Shown here piece by piece: positions 1-8,494 of a stretch of DNA of 46,987 nt (its first letter is position 1; the number at the start of each line of letters is the position of its first letter). A program made the position numbers and the translations under genes. Under the pieces are notes generated by a model. It was given only the letters and a program-made list of their open reading frames with translations. It searched no databases and was not told where the DNA came from. Source of the DNA: Deltaproteobacteria bacterium Ga0077550 (lineage in GTDB: Bacteria > Myxococcota_A > Polyangia > Nannocystales > Nannocystaceae); the NCBI GenBank assembly GCA_001464385.1, contig LNFB01000220.1:1-46987 (forward strand). Reading direction: 5' to 3'.

Positions 1-837
1 GAACCGCCGCACCCGATCCGCGCACACCCCCGGCCGCTCGAGCGTGACGTCGTGGCCGGCCCCCTCGATCACCTCGAAGCTCGCCCCCGCGATCCCGTCC
101 GCCAGCCGCCGCGGCGCCGCCAGCCCCACGAGCTCGTCCTTCTCCCCTGCGAGCACCAAACACGGCGCCGCGATCCGGTGCAGCTCGCGTCGCGTGTCGT
201 GCATCGCGCCCGCGGCCACGTGCCGCAACAAGCTCCGGCGTGACGTCGGCTGGGCGCGGATCGTCGCCTCGATCCACCGCACCCGCTCGGGGTGCTCGCG
301 GCGGAATGCTCCCGTCAGCGTGCGATGCACGAGCCGCGCCTCGACCTCGTCCTCGGTGCGCGCGAAGCAAGCCGCCATCGCGATCGCCCGCCGCGCCCCG
401 GCGCGCGTCAGATCCAACCCCCGCGGCGGCGCGCTCGCGATGCAGAGCGTCGCGACACGGGGGCCGGACTCGATGCCCATCCACGTCGCGGCCATCCCTC
501 CGAGCGAGATCCCGAACACGTGCGCGCGGCCAACCTCGAGGTGATCGAGCAGCGCGACCGCGTCGCGGGCGATCCGTCGGGTCGACGGCCACCCCGCATC
601 GGCGCTCGACCCCCCGGTGCCGCGCAGATCGAAGGCGATGATCGGGCCCACCGGCGCGAGCGCGTCGCGGAACTGCCCCCACAGCGCCATCGTGCCGCCG
701 AGCGGGCGGATCAACAGCAATGGCACGCGACGGTCGAGGCGACCATCGATCTCGTACGCGAGCGCGCCGCCATCCGCGAGCCTCACCTCGCCCCGCACAC
801 GATCCGCAGCCGCACCATCGATGGCGCGCACGCTCAC
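1..837 (-). CDS. alpha/beta hydrolase, last gene of the type III PKS operon (C-terminus cut by window edge)
   Basis: The frame is open from a GTG start to the window edge, giving 279 codons without a stop. The nucleophile elbow GISLGG puts Ser near residue 111, an HG-type oxyanion region is replaced by RPLGGT near 44-49, and the catalytic His lies in GAGHD near 262. Together these are the signature of the alpha/beta hydrolase fold (3-oxoadipate enol-lactonase/esterase-like). The start overlaps the stop of the upstream acyltransferase by four bases (GTGA), so it is almost certainly co-translated. In this context it could release, hydrolyse or transesterify the polyketide or its acyl ester; that role is inference. 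Only a few C-terminal residues should be missing. Confidence 0.85.
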   Translation of the reverse strand, partial: MSVRAIDGAAADRVRGEVRLADGGALAYEIDGRLDRRVPLLLIRPLGGTMALWGQFRDALAPVGPIIAFDLRGTGGSSADAGWPSTRRIARDAVALLDHLEVGRAHVFGISLGGMAATWMGIESGPRVATLCIASAPPRGLDLTRAGARRAIAMAACFARTEDEVEARLVHRTLTGAFRREHPERVRWIEATIRAQPTSRRSLLRHVAAGAMHDTRRELHRIAAPCLVLAGEKDELVGLAAPRRLADGIAGASFEVIEGAGHDVTLERPGVCADRVRRF

Positions 838-1631
838 GCGCTCCCTCGATCGCCGCGCGCCATCCCATCGAGCGCCGATTGCATGATCGCCTGCACGCGA
901 TCCCGGATCCGCTCCGGCGGCTCGCCGACGGGCGCGGCCACCGGCGGCAGCAGCTTCAGCTGCACGCGCATCGGCAGCGGCAGGTACGGCAGCCACGGGC
1001 CCACCGCCAAGCCCCACGGCAACGCCAGCGCCAGCGGGAACCGCCGCAGCCGCGCCCATCGCTGCAACCGCAACCATCGCGCGATGCCCTCGCCCTCGCT
1101 GAAGATGTACGCGCTGCGATGCGCACCGTGGGCCACGATCGGCACGATCGGCACGCCGGCGGCCTGGGCCACGCGCACGAAGCCGGTGCGCGGGCCCAGC
1201 ACCACCTCGTCGCGCCGCCGCGCATGGCGATACGCGTCGAGATCGCCGCCCGGATACACGAGCACCTGCGCCCCCGCCCGCAGCGCGGCCAGGGCGTTGT
1301 CGGGCGTGGCCCGGACGGCGCCGACGCGTCGTAGCAGGCGGCCGAGCCACGGGAGCTGGCGCATGGCGAAGTCGTGGGCGAGGGCGAACAGCGGCGACGC
1401 GGGGCCGCGGGCCTCCCACAGCGAGCCGAGCGTGGCGCACAGATCCGGCCCCGCGATGCCACCATTGTGATTGCCCACATACAAGACGGGCCCCGTCGGG
1501 AGACTCGCGAATCCCTCGCTGCGCAGCCGCAGGTAGTGGCGATTGATCCGGCCCATCGTCGGCAGCAGCGCGGCGATGAGCGCGGGGTCGCGGCCGTCGA
1601 GCGGATCGACCGTGTTCGCAGGAACGCTCAC
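834..1631 (-). CDS. PlsC-like lysophospholipid/diacylglycerol acyltransferase family protein
   Basis: The protein is 265 aa from a GTG start that overlaps the preceding stop by four bases. It carries an acyltransferase core with the block VGNHNGGIAGPD near residues 52-63 (the family HX4D-like motif, here stretched as in DIESL/Tmem68-type enzymes) and a second block YPGGDLD, the counterpart of FPGG-E. Members transfer acyl chains from acyl-CoA or acyl-ACP to hydroxyl groups of glycerolipids. A hydrophobic, Pro/Leu-rich segment near residues 205-225 would allow membrane association. Because it sits between an oxidoreductase and a hydrolase in a type III PKS operon, the acceptor may be a polyketide phenol rather than a glycerolipid; that is inference. 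Confidence 0.85.
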   Translation of the reverse strand: MSVPANTVDPLDGRDPALIAALLPTMGRINRHYLRLRSEGFASLPTGPVLYVGNHNGGIAGPDLCATLGSLWEARGPASPLFALAHDFAMRQLPWLGRLLRRVGAVRATPDNALAALRAGAQVLVYPGGDLDAYRHARRRDEVVLGPRTGFVRVAQAAGVPIVPIVAHGAHRSAYIFSEGEGIARWLRLQRWARLRRFPLALALPWGLAVGPWLPYLPLPMRVQLKLLPPVAAPVGEPPERIRDRVQAIMQSALDGMARGDRGSA

Positions 1632-2755
1632 GGGTGCGCGCCCCCGTGCACCCGCGACAGCGCGGCCTCGGACACGCGGGTGCGCGCCGCCAGACTCGAC
1701 ACCAGCCCGGGGAACGCCCGCGCGGTGACGCCGAGCAGCGCCTGCATCGACGGTCGCACCAGGCCGCGCGACACCGCGGTCGCCAGCCGCACCTGCCCTG
1801 CGACGTCGCGCGCGAGCCGTCGCTGGAACACCTCGGGTGGGTGACCGGCGAGGTGGACCGTCGCCGCGAGCGCGGCGCTGTGCAGGGCGATCGACATCCC
1901 ATCGCCGGAGAACGAGGGGATGACCGCCGCCTGATCGCCGAGCCGCCACAGCCCATCGGCGTCGCGCTGCAGGTGGCCGTACGGGATCGCCGACAGCGCC
2001 AGCGGTCGCGCCCAGCACGGCCGACCGCCGGCGAGCCGCGCGTCGAGGTGCCCCGACGCACGACGCATGGCCGCGAGCAGCGGCTCCCAGCGCTGGCCGA
2101 GCTCGCGCAGTCGTCGACGACGGACCAAGAGGCAGAGGTTCGCGCGACCGCCCTCGACGAGCTGCAGCCCCGCGTAGCCGCCCTCGAACGTGACGAGCTC
2201 GACGTGCTCGGCCAGCGCGCGCGTGGCCTCGGGCCCGAGCTGCCAGTGGAGCTTGAACGCGACGAGATCGTCCTGCCGGCCCGCGGGCCGGCCGTGCCCG
2301 CGCAGGTCGTGCTTGCCCGTGGCCAAGAACACGGACATCGCGACGATCTCGCGGTCGTCGGCGAGCCGCGCCGACCACCCGCCCCCCTGCCGCGTCAGCG
2401 CCTGCACCTTCGCGCCGCGACGCACCGTGACACCCGCCTCGACCGCGAGCTCGAGCAGCGCCTCGTCGAGCACACGGCGCGACAGGCTGAGCGCCGCGAA
2501 CGGCAGCGGCACCACCTGCGTGCCCTCGCCCACGCACAGGCGCACCTTGTCGATGACCACCGCGCCGTGATCCCTCGGCTCGAGCCCCAACGCGCGCAGG
2601 TAGCCGCACGCCTCGACCGACAGGAACTCGCCGCAGACCTTGTCGGTCGGGCCCGCCTCGCGCTCGACGAGCACGACCGCTCGGCCGGCGCGCGCGAGGT
2701 GGATCGCGGCCGCCGCCCCGGCAGGTCCGCCGCCGATGACGAGCGCAGCGGTCAC
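1628..2755 (-). CDS. FAD-dependent oxidoreductase (geranylgeranyl-reductase/aromatic hydroxylase type)
   Basis: The protein is 375 aa. The N-terminus is a Rossmann FAD fold with GGGPAGAAAA at residues 8-17 and an acidic end of strand two (VEREAG). A KVCGEFLS block near 39-46 is typical of the geranylgeranyl reductase/halogenase-like flavoprotein group, and the second FAD motif GDQAAVIPSFSGDGM follows near 270-285. Enzymes of this group hydroxylate aromatic rings or reduce isoprenoid chains. The GTG start overlaps the methyltransferase stop by four bases. Next to a type III PKS and a methyltransferase it corresponds to the SrsC-like monooxygenase slot that converts alkylresorcinols to quinones. 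Ring hydroxylation versus chain reduction cannot be decided here. Confidence 0.87.
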   Translation of the reverse strand: MTAALVIGGGPAGAAAAIHLARAGRAVVLVEREAGPTDKVCGEFLSVEACGYLRALGLEPRDHGAVVIDKVRLCVGEGTQVVPLPFAALSLSRRVLDEALLELAVEAGVTVRRGAKVQALTRQGGGWSARLADDREIVAMSVFLATGKHDLRGHGRPAGRQDDLVAFKLHWQLGPEATRALAEHVELVTFEGGYAGLQLVEGGRANLCLLVRRRRLRELGQRWEPLLAAMRRASGHLDARLAGGRPCWARPLALSAIPYGHLQRDADGLWRLGDQAAVIPSFSGDGMSIALHSAALAATVHLAGHPPEVFQRRLARDVAGQVRLATAVSRGLVRPSMQALLGVTARAFPGLVSSLAARTRVSEAALSRVHGGAHP

Positions 2756-3504
2756 CGCGACTTGACCCGCGCGACGGTGAGGCGGAACGGCATGCGCCAG
2801 CGGATGTCGACGTCCGCGGCATCCATCCCGGCGGCGGCGACGATCCGACGCCAGTCGTCGGGCACGAACGCGCGGGCGATCGACACCGGCCCGTCATGCT
2901 GCACGAAGCGATGCAGACGCGCCAGCCTCGAAGCGACCCGGAACACGTGATACGGCACCGCGTGGCGATGCAAGTCGTTGACGAACCACCCCACGCGCGT
3001 GATCGACTCCATCCACGCCACGAAGCGGATCACCTGCGGATCGGCGAGGTGGTGGGTGAACAGCGAGCTGATGACGACGTCCACGCCCGCCTTGGGCGCG
3101 TAGTCGAAGGCGTCGGCGGTGACCCAGTGGATCTCGCGATCGACGGGCGTGGCGGCCATCGCCGCGCGCCGCGACCACGGGTTGAGATCGATCCCGGTCA
3201 GCGCGACCTCGATGCCGTGCACGCGGGCCCAATGATCGACCTGGCGCAGCATGTCGCCGTGGCCGCTGCCCACGTCGAGCACCTGCAGGGGCCGGCCGAG
3301 GCCGCGGCAGCGCCCCCGCAGTCGATCGAAGAAGCCCAGCGTCGGGCCGTACGCGCCGGTCACCCGGTTCACCCAGGCGAGATCCTTCAGGCACGCGTCG
3401 AACTCCTCGAAGGCCACCGGCTCGGTGTCCATGAGTTCGTCCTGGCCGGAGCGCTGCGTGAAGTCCAGCGGGGTCGCGATCGTGGTGGTCTCGGCGGTAG
3501 TCAT
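2752..3504 (-). CDS. class I SAM-dependent methyltransferase of the type III PKS operon
   Basis: The protein is 250 aa from ATG. SAM-binding motif I is LDVGSGHGDM near residues 76-85, followed by an acidic residue in ALTGIDLN near 105 that should bind the ribose. The segment DVVISSLFTHHL is motif IV-like. The start ATG overlaps the stop of the PKS gene (ATGA), and its own stop overlaps the next GTG start, so it is the second gene of a coupled operon. The likely role is O- or C-methylation of the aromatic polyketide, as in SrsB-type phenolic-lipid clusters; substrate and position are inference. Confidence 0.88.
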   Translation of the reverse strand: MTTAETTTIATPLDFTQRSGQDELMDTEPVAFEEFDACLKDLAWVNRVTGAYGPTLGFFDRLRGRCRGLGRPLQVLDVGSGHGDMLRQVDHWARVHGIEVALTGIDLNPWSRRAAMAATPVDREIHWVTADAFDYAPKAGVDVVISSLFTHHLADPQVIRFVAWMESITRVGWFVNDLHRHAVPYHVFRVASRLARLHRFVQHDGPVSIARAFVPDDWRRIVAAAGMDAADVDIRWRMPFRLTVARVKSR

Positions 3505-4577
3505 GAGCCCTGCACCCGGTGGAATCGCATCGTTTCGGCCGTGAGACCGGGGCCGAACGACATGGCGCAGCCGCGCTCGGCCGCACCCTTGCCGGCCATG
3601 ATCGACTGCAGCACGAACATCACGGTGGCCGACGACATGTTGCCGAACCGATCGAGCACGTCGCGCGAGGCGGCCAGCGCGTCGGGGTCGAGGCCGAGGC
3701 CGCGCTGCACGGCGTCGAGCACCGAGCGACCGCCGGGGTGCACGGCCCAGGCGTCGATCGTGGCCGGCAGCGCGCCGGCGAGGATCGCCGCGGCGCTCCC
3801 GTCGAGACCGCGGGCGATCGCGGCGGGCACCTGCCCCGACAGCACCATGTCGAAGCCCTGATCGCGGATGTTCCAGCGCATGAGGTCGCGGGTGCCGGGG
3901 ATCGACGCGGCGTGGAAGCCATCGATCGCCAGGCCCGTGGGCTCGGCGCTGACGAGGCTCGCGGCGCACCCGTCGGCGAAGACGAGGAACGCGAGCATCG
4001 ACTCGAGATCATGGGTCTCGCGCAGGTGCAGCGAGCACAGCTCGACGTCGACGACCAGCACCTTGGCGTCGGGCTGCGAGCGCACGATGTGGTGGGCGAG
4101 CTTCAGCGCATTGATTGCGGCGTAGCAGCCCATGAAGCCGACCATCGTCCGCTCCACCGACGGGTTCAGACCGCAGCGCTCGACGAGGTCGAGGTCGACG
4201 CCGGGCGCGTACATTCCCGTGCACGAGGTGACGATCACGTGGGAGATCCGCGCCGCATCGTCGCCGAGCGCGAGGCCCTCGACCGCGCGCGCCGCCAGGG
4301 CGGGCGCGTGATCCTCGTACATCGCCATGCGCTGCCCCGTGCTCGGGAACCGGCCGCGGCGATACACGCCGGTGGCGTCGACCGACATGCCCTCGGGATC
4401 GGCGGCGGGGGGCACCACCGCGTAGCGATGGGAGATCTGCGCCATGCCCACGAGCCGATCGAACACCGCCTTCGTGCGCGCCTCGGGCAGCAGCGTCCGG
4501 GCAAACCGAACGAAGGCGTCGTGCATGTCGTGGGGCGGCGTCGCGGTGGCGATGCGATTGATGTGGGCGATCGTCAC
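3501..4577 (-). CDS. type III polyketide synthase (chalcone/stilbene synthase family)
   Basis: The protein is 358 aa, the usual length for the family. The catalytic triad is visible: Cys151 in GFMGCYAA, His280 in WAVHPGG and Asn313 in RFGNMSS. The C-terminal SFGPGLTAE loop near 340 is the conserved GFGPG motif. Such enzymes load an acyl starter and condense malonyl-CoA extenders to tri- or tetraketides that cyclise to resorcinols, pyrones or naphthalenes. The start is GTG, with GAAAGG about 12 nt upstream as a ribosome binding site. It is the first gene of the operon, and the four genes behind it all overlap by four bases. The large Met/Phe content around the active site is compatible with a long-chain starter, but product class cannot be read from sequence alone. 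Confidence 0.95.
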   Translation of the reverse strand: MTIAHINRIATATPPHDMHDAFVRFARTLLPEARTKAVFDRLVGMAQISHRYAVVPPAADPEGMSVDATGVYRRGRFPSTGQRMAMYEDHAPALAARAVEGLALGDDAARISHVIVTSCTGMYAPGVDLDLVERCGLNPSVERTMVGFMGCYAAINALKLAHHIVRSQPDAKVLVVDVELCSLHLRETHDLESMLAFLVFADGCAASLVSAEPTGLAIDGFHAASIPGTRDLMRWNIRDQGFDMVLSGQVPAAIARGLDGSAAAILAGALPATIDAWAVHPGGRSVLDAVQRGLGLDPDALAASRDVLDRFGNMSSATVMFVLQSIMAGKGAAERGCAMSFGPGLTAETMRFHRVQGS

Positions 4578-4780
4578 GGGGCGCAGACCTTTCGCCGTGC
4601 GGTCGCGACTGCGATCCCACGACAGACGACGCCGACGAACAGCAAGTCCCGGGCCAGGGGGGTCGGAGGCGCAGCGACGCGGGTGGTTCTCGAAGCGAGG
4701 TGGAGATCGTGTCGGGTTCGGACGACCGCAAACGACACACCGAGCGATGGGGCCCGGTCGAGGGGATCACGGCGCGATGG

Positions 4781-4835
4781 GAGGCGAGGACGCGGCTGCG
4801 CTACGCTGGATGCCGCGCCGCACCGAGCGCCTCGG
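4781..4835 (+). repeat. upstream direct repeat, copy 1
   Basis: About 55 bp upstream of the gene at 4868 nearly matches 6646-6701 (about 90 percent identity by eye, with one 1-base indel). The core is GAGGCGAGGACGCG followed by CTGCGCTACGCTGG and a GCACCGAGCGCCTCGG end. The embedded TACGCT resembles a -10 element, so the repeat may be a shared promoter/leader. Confidence 0.8.
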
Positions 4836-4867
4836 CGCGCTTCACCACGACGGAAGTGACTTCGGCG

Positions 4868-5719
4868 ATGTACGACGACCTTCTCGCGGTGATCCGGGCG
4901 TTCCAAGCCGAGGTGGCGCGCGCGGTCGAGCTCCTCGTGGCGCACCTCGGGACCAGCGACATCGCTGCTCAGCGCATGCGCGTACGGGAACGAGGTGGCT
5001 ACCTCGACGAAACGCACCGCCACCGCTGCGCCTTCCATGGTCGAGGCTGTGTCGTGCAGCTCGCGCGGGACCGGTTCATCGATTGGGAGTACGGACAAGG
5101 AGGAAGAACCGATGGCTTCGACCTCTGGCGCCTCGAACAATTCCTACGGGCGAGACGCAAGCTCCACCGTACACTCCTCCCGGGCGAGTTGACGGACGCC
5201 TTCGGGCGCGCACGGGGAGCCGACGTGATCCGATCACTGCACGGCGATGGGCTGTTCTACGTGGCGCACGACGTGGACCCGAGCGGCGATGCTCGAGCGA
5301 GCATCGCCGCCGGCGAGTTCGAGGGGCCACGCTCCATCCTCCCCGAGGCGCGCCGCGCTCGTCCGACGCAGGAGGACCACCGAGGTCGAGTCGACATCTC
5401 AGGTGGCGACCACTTCTCCGTGATCGACGTGGTCGTGTCTGAACTCCCGCGCGAAGTCCCGTCCGCGCTGGTGCACCTCAGAGTCCGTGACGGTCAGCAA
5501 GGTCCGTGGAAGGTCATGTTGCGCTGCGCACGAACCGGAGGGCGCTGGCGGCCGAGCCAAGGCTGGCGCGGTGGTCTTCCCCATCCGGACCCGGAGGCCC
5601 ACCGGTACGTCCTCACCCTCGCGTCGGGCAGCGCCGACCTGCAGGCCGGTGACGAGTTGTTCGTCGACGATCAACGTCGCGCGCTCGTCGTGGTGGGCGA
5701 CGAAGGCGAGCCGGCGTGA
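4868..5719 (+). CDS. hypothetical protein with N-terminal DUF6896-like domain
   Basis: The protein is 283 aa from ATG (MYDDLLAV). The frame is open further upstream, but that part crosses the 55-bp repeat and reads unlike protein. Residues about 50-110 contain HGRGCVVQL, IDWEYG and GRTDGFDLWRLEQF, which resemble the HG-x-GC and GFD-WRL motifs of DUF6896, a small domain found near polymorphic toxins. The C-terminal half (about 150-283) is a separate, beta-rich region ending VDDQRRALVVVGDEGEPA and is unrecognised. No signal peptide is seen, so it should be cytoplasmic. The domain assignment is from memory of the motif pattern and moderately secure; function is unknown. Confidence 0.7.
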   Translation: MYDDLLAVIRAFQAEVARAVELLVAHLGTSDIAAQRMRVRERGGYLDETHRHRCAFHGRGCVVQLARDRFIDWEYGQGGRTDGFDLWRLEQFLRARRKLHRTLLPGELTDAFGRARGADVIRSLHGDGLFYVAHDVDPSGDARASIAAGEFEGPRSILPEARRARPTQEDHRGRVDISGGDHFSVIDVVVSELPREVPSALVHLRVRDGQQGPWKVMLRCARTGGRWRPSQGWRGGLPHPDPEAHRYVLTLASGSADLQAGDELFVDDQRRALVVVGDEGEPA

Positions 5720-5759
5720 ACGCGTTGCGCATCAGTAGCAGCCGGTGCGCCCCGCGCCG

Positions 5760-6599
5760 TCACCCACAAGGCACGAGCAAACCTGGGCAGACCACCTGCT
5801 CGTCCACCGTGCCCGCGACCAACACCGGGCCGTCGTCGCGCCCGTAGATCACCCAGTAGGTGGCGACGTCGTCGGCCCAACGCAACCCTGCGGCGACGAT
5901 CGGGTGCGTGCCGTCCTCGTCGCGCCAGAAATCGTCGACGGCCTCGGGGTCATGAACGGTGCCGCCGAGCCCGCCACGGAATCGGACGTCGGCGGACGCA
6001 TCCTGCGTCGGTGCGTTGCACGCATCCTCGACCTCGCTCGTCGTGATCCGCAGCACCCAATCCGAGCAAATGAGATTCGCCGCGACCACGCGCCCGACCG
6101 GCGGCGCTCCGATGCGCGGGAAGTCGCCCGCGGGGATGCAGTGACCGCCGGCGCAGTCGTTGGTCGTCGTGCAGTGGCAGGCCGTGCCCGCATCGTCTTC
6201 GCCGCAGGTCATGCCCGACGACTCGCACAGGCCGAAGTCCTCGCCGCGGAAGCACCGCTCGTCGTCGGCACACGCCGCGTCGTCGGTGCAGCGCGCTCGT
6301 AGGCAACCGTCGGCGTCGAACGGCGAAGGCGCCACGCCACAGGCGGGCGCGCAGCGGTCCTGCGTGACCCGACACCCTCCGAACTCGCAGACCACGGGGA
6401 CACCCGTGGTCCCGTCCGCAGCGGTCGTGTCGGATCCGGCGGTCGTGGTCGTGCTGCTGGCCGAAGTCGCAGCGCTGCCCTCCGCGAGCGTCGTCGACGA
6501 AACCCCGTCGCCGCCGGAGCCGCCGCTGCCGCCGACCGAGGGTCCGCACGCCGCGGCGAACGCGACGACCAACGCGATCGGGCAACACTTCATCCCCAC
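5760..6599 (-). CDS. Cys-rich secreted lipoprotein with Ser/Thr/Gly linker
   Basis: The protein is 279 aa from the first ATG; the second ATG six bases on (MKCCP) is an equally good start. A signal peptide with lipobox AAAC lies near residue 18. It is followed by a low-complexity Ser/Thr/Gly/Ala linker to about residue 70 and a Cys-rich region (about 70-165) with many short C-x(3-8)-C spacings, as in surface lipoproteins of Nannocystaceae-like bacteria. The C-terminal part (GLRWADDVATYWVIYG) looks like a compact globular domain. It is convergent with the DUF6896-like gene and lies between the two copies of the upstream repeat. Function unknown. Confidence 0.8.
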   Translation of the reverse strand: MGMKCCPIALVVAFAAACGPSVGGSGGSGGDGVSSTTLAEGSAATSASSTTTTAGSDTTAADGTTGVPVVCEFGGCRVTQDRCAPACGVAPSPFDADGCLRARCTDDAACADDERCFRGEDFGLCESSGMTCGEDDAGTACHCTTTNDCAGGHCIPAGDFPRIGAPPVGRVVAANLICSDWVLRITTSEVEDACNAPTQDASADVRFRGGLGGTVHDPEAVDDFWRDEDGTHPIVAAGLRWADDVATYWVIYGRDDGPVLVAGTVDEQVVCPGLLVPCG

Positions 6600-6645
6600 C
6601 CATGGTCACCCGTTCGGCCGCCGATGACGAGGGGTCGCCGCGGGA

Positions 6646-6701
6646 GAGGCGAGGACGCGTCTGCGCTACGCTGGGTGAGCCCGCCGCACCGAGCGCCTCG
6701 G
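6646..6701 (+). repeat. upstream direct repeat, copy 2
   Basis: This is the second copy of the element at 4781-4835, ending only seven bases before the ATG of the gene at 6709. The TACGCT hexamer lies at 6667-6672. The near identity of two upstream regions in front of otherwise unrelated proteins suggests a mobile or duplicated promoter-leader module. Confidence 0.8.
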
Positions 6702-6708
6702 ACCGACC

Positions 6709-7236
6709 ATGACCGTCGTCGACAGACCGACCTGGCGCACCACGAGCCACCTGCTCGCGGGGTACTCCGGCTCCGCGTCGGAGCTGTTCGTCATCGATAT
6801 CCCGGGCGAGGAGTTCCCGCGGGTGCTGCAAGTGGTGTCGCAACTCCCGGAGGTGCAAGTGCACGTCCTCTCCGGAGAGCCTGTCGAACCACCGGCGCCC
6901 CTCGACGAGGCGCTGCTCGACCGCATGGGCCGCCATACCGCGCAGGAGTCGGAGCACAACATCCTCGGCTCGGCATACGGCACCAACGAGCACCTGCAGA
7001 TCTACATCTCGACGCCCGTCGGCGTCGGCACGTTCGACGTCGAGTTCGTCTTCTGGAACGACCTCTCGTTCCCCGCCGATCTCGACGCGGCGGAGCGCTC
7101 GCGTCGACTCGAGCGTCTGGTGGCCCTCGCTGAAGCGTGCCGATCCAGCAGCTCCACGAGCCGCTGCATCCCCTCGGACGAGCACAACGGCGATCCCCGC
7201 GAGCTCCTCGAGAACGAGTACGCGGTGATCTGGTGA
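6709..7236 (+). CDS. hypothetical cytoplasmic protein
   Basis: The protein is 175 aa from ATG, directly after the second 55-bp repeat. No signal peptide, membrane segment or known motif is visible. It is acidic, with alternating hydrophobic strands (ELFVIDIPG, VQVHVLSG, LQIYISTPVG, FDVEFVFWNDLSF) suggesting a small alpha/beta protein of the kind often seen among immunity or anti-factor proteins. The sharing of an upstream repeat with the DUF6896-like gene suggests co-regulation. I do not recognise the family. Confidence 0.7.
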   Translation: MTVVDRPTWRTTSHLLAGYSGSASELFVIDIPGEEFPRVLQVVSQLPEVQVHVLSGEPVEPPAPLDEALLDRMGRHTAQESEHNILGSAYGTNEHLQIYISTPVGVGTFDVEFVFWNDLSFPADLDAAERSRRLERLVALAEACRSSSSTSRCIPSDEHNGDPRELLENEYAVIW

Positions 7237-7261
7237 TCCGCGCCGGTCGGTCGAGGCCGCG

Positions 7262-7561
7262 TCACGGATCGCAGCGCGCGAGCACGTTCACCGCCGCGAT
7301 CGCCCCCTCGTCGAGCAGCACGCGCCGCCCATCGATCACCGTGGGACGCCCCAGCGCATGCCGCGGCAGCGCATCGCACGGGACACCGCGGGAGCGATCG
7401 AAGAACGGGATCGCGTCATGCGGCCCCTTCATGCAAACGAAGCGCGCGCCGCTCGACCGTGACGGCGATCTCTCGGCCGTCGCGTCGAACTCCCGCGGCG
7501 CCGGCCGACCATGGGGCGCGCACGCGACGAGGGCAACCGCGAGCAGCAAGGGCAGTCGCAT
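7262..7561 (-). CDS. small predicted lipoprotein
   Basis: The protein is 99 aa. MRLPLLLAVALVAC is a compact lipoprotein signal with the Cys at residue 14. The rest is a short domain with three more Cys (FVCMKG, GVPCDAL, ARCDP). It is convergent with the gene at 6709. Coding status rests on the signal peptide and codon use; no family is recognised. Confidence 0.6.
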   Translation of the reverse strand: MRLPLLLAVALVACAPHGRPAPREFDATAERSPSRSSGARFVCMKGPHDAIPFFDRSRGVPCDALPRHALGRPTVIDGRRVLLDEGAIAAVNVLARCDP

Positions 7562-7722
7562 CGCGCGATCGGACAGCTCCCGTGTGAAGAGGTTCCGGCC
7601 GGCTCCAGCGCCGAACCGTCAGCCCCGACTGGGCCGCTCGAACCCACCGCGCTCGAACGACGCGCAGCAGCGCGCTGCGGACGAAGCGTCGACCAAAGCC
7701 CGCCGAGTGCTCGTCTCTGCGT

Positions 7723-7728
7723 TACCGT
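7723..7728 (+). promoter_or_regulatory. -10-like TACCGT, 7 nt before GTG start
   Basis: TACCGT ends seven bases before the GTG at 7736, the spacing expected for a leaderless transcript. It overlaps the alternative GTG at 7727, arguing against that start. Confidence 0.4.
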
Positions 7729-7735
7729 GACCCAC

Positions 7736-8494
7736 GTGCGACCCGCGGTCTTCGTCCTCGTGCTGGTGGCGTGCGCCTCACCGACGACACCGGAACCCTC
7801 GACGGATCCTCCACAGGTCCCGACGCCGGCGTCGCCGCGCGAACCGGCGATCGCGAAGGCGGCCCAGCCCGACATGGCGCCGAGCGAGCCGGCACCGAGC
7901 GCCGGACCGACGCCCGGCGAGCCTGCGCCCGCTGAACCGACCAGCGAGCCGGCTGGCATCACGCCGCCGCCAGTCGACGATGCCGAACTCGCGGCGCTGC
8001 CGGTCGACCTGCGCGTCGCCAGCAAGGCAGCGCTGCTCGAGACGCATCGCAAGGACTGCAAGGCGTTCTCGCGCAAGACGCCGTGCGAGCTCGTCCTCGA
8101 CCTCGACGGCGACCGCAAGCAGGATCGCGCGTTCAAGATCCGCGATCGCCGGACCCGCCATGCCGGCATCGCGATCGTGTGGGCCGACGGCAGTGTGTCG
8201 ATCATCGGCGCCGGCGCACGCACGCGTCAGCTCTCGACCGACGTGCACATGGAAGGAGTCGATCTCGAGTGGCGCGAGGGGACCCTCGACTTCGCCGACG
8301 ACGGCGAGGTCGACTTGTCGTGGGGCATCGCGCCGCGGTCGGGCGAGGGCCTGCGCAAGAGCGTGCTCCGCAAGGCGGTGGTGCACGCCGCTCCCGGCGT
8401 GACGGGCGACGGGATCTCGCTCGACGGCGGCGACGCGGCCGAGATCCTCTACTGGGACGGCGCGCGCTGGCGTTGGCTGATCCTCGGCTTCTGA
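7736..8494 (+). CDS. lipoprotein with Pro-rich linker and C-terminal globular domain
   Basis: The protein is 252 aa from GTG at 7736; GTG at 7727 is an alternative but overlaps the likely -10 hexamer. The signal is VRPAVFVLVLVAC with the lipid-bearing Cys near residue 13. A Pro/Ala/Glu/Ser linker of about 65 residues follows. The C-terminal domain contains an acidic turn DLDGDRKQD resembling FG-GAP/EF-type calcium loops, then strands ending ILYWDGARWRWLILGF. Probably anchored in the outer membrane facing the periplasm or exterior. Function unknown. Confidence 0.75.
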   Translation: MRPAVFVLVLVACASPTTPEPSTDPPQVPTPASPREPAIAKAAQPDMAPSEPAPSAGPTPGEPAPAEPTSEPAGITPPPVDDAELAALPVDLRVASKAALLETHRKDCKAFSRKTPCELVLDLDGDRKQDRAFKIRDRRTRHAGIAIVWADGSVSIIGAGARTRQLSTDVHMEGVDLEWREGTLDFADDGEVDLSWGIAPRSGEGLRKSVLRKAVVHAAPGVTGDGISLDGGDAAEILYWDGARWRWLILGF

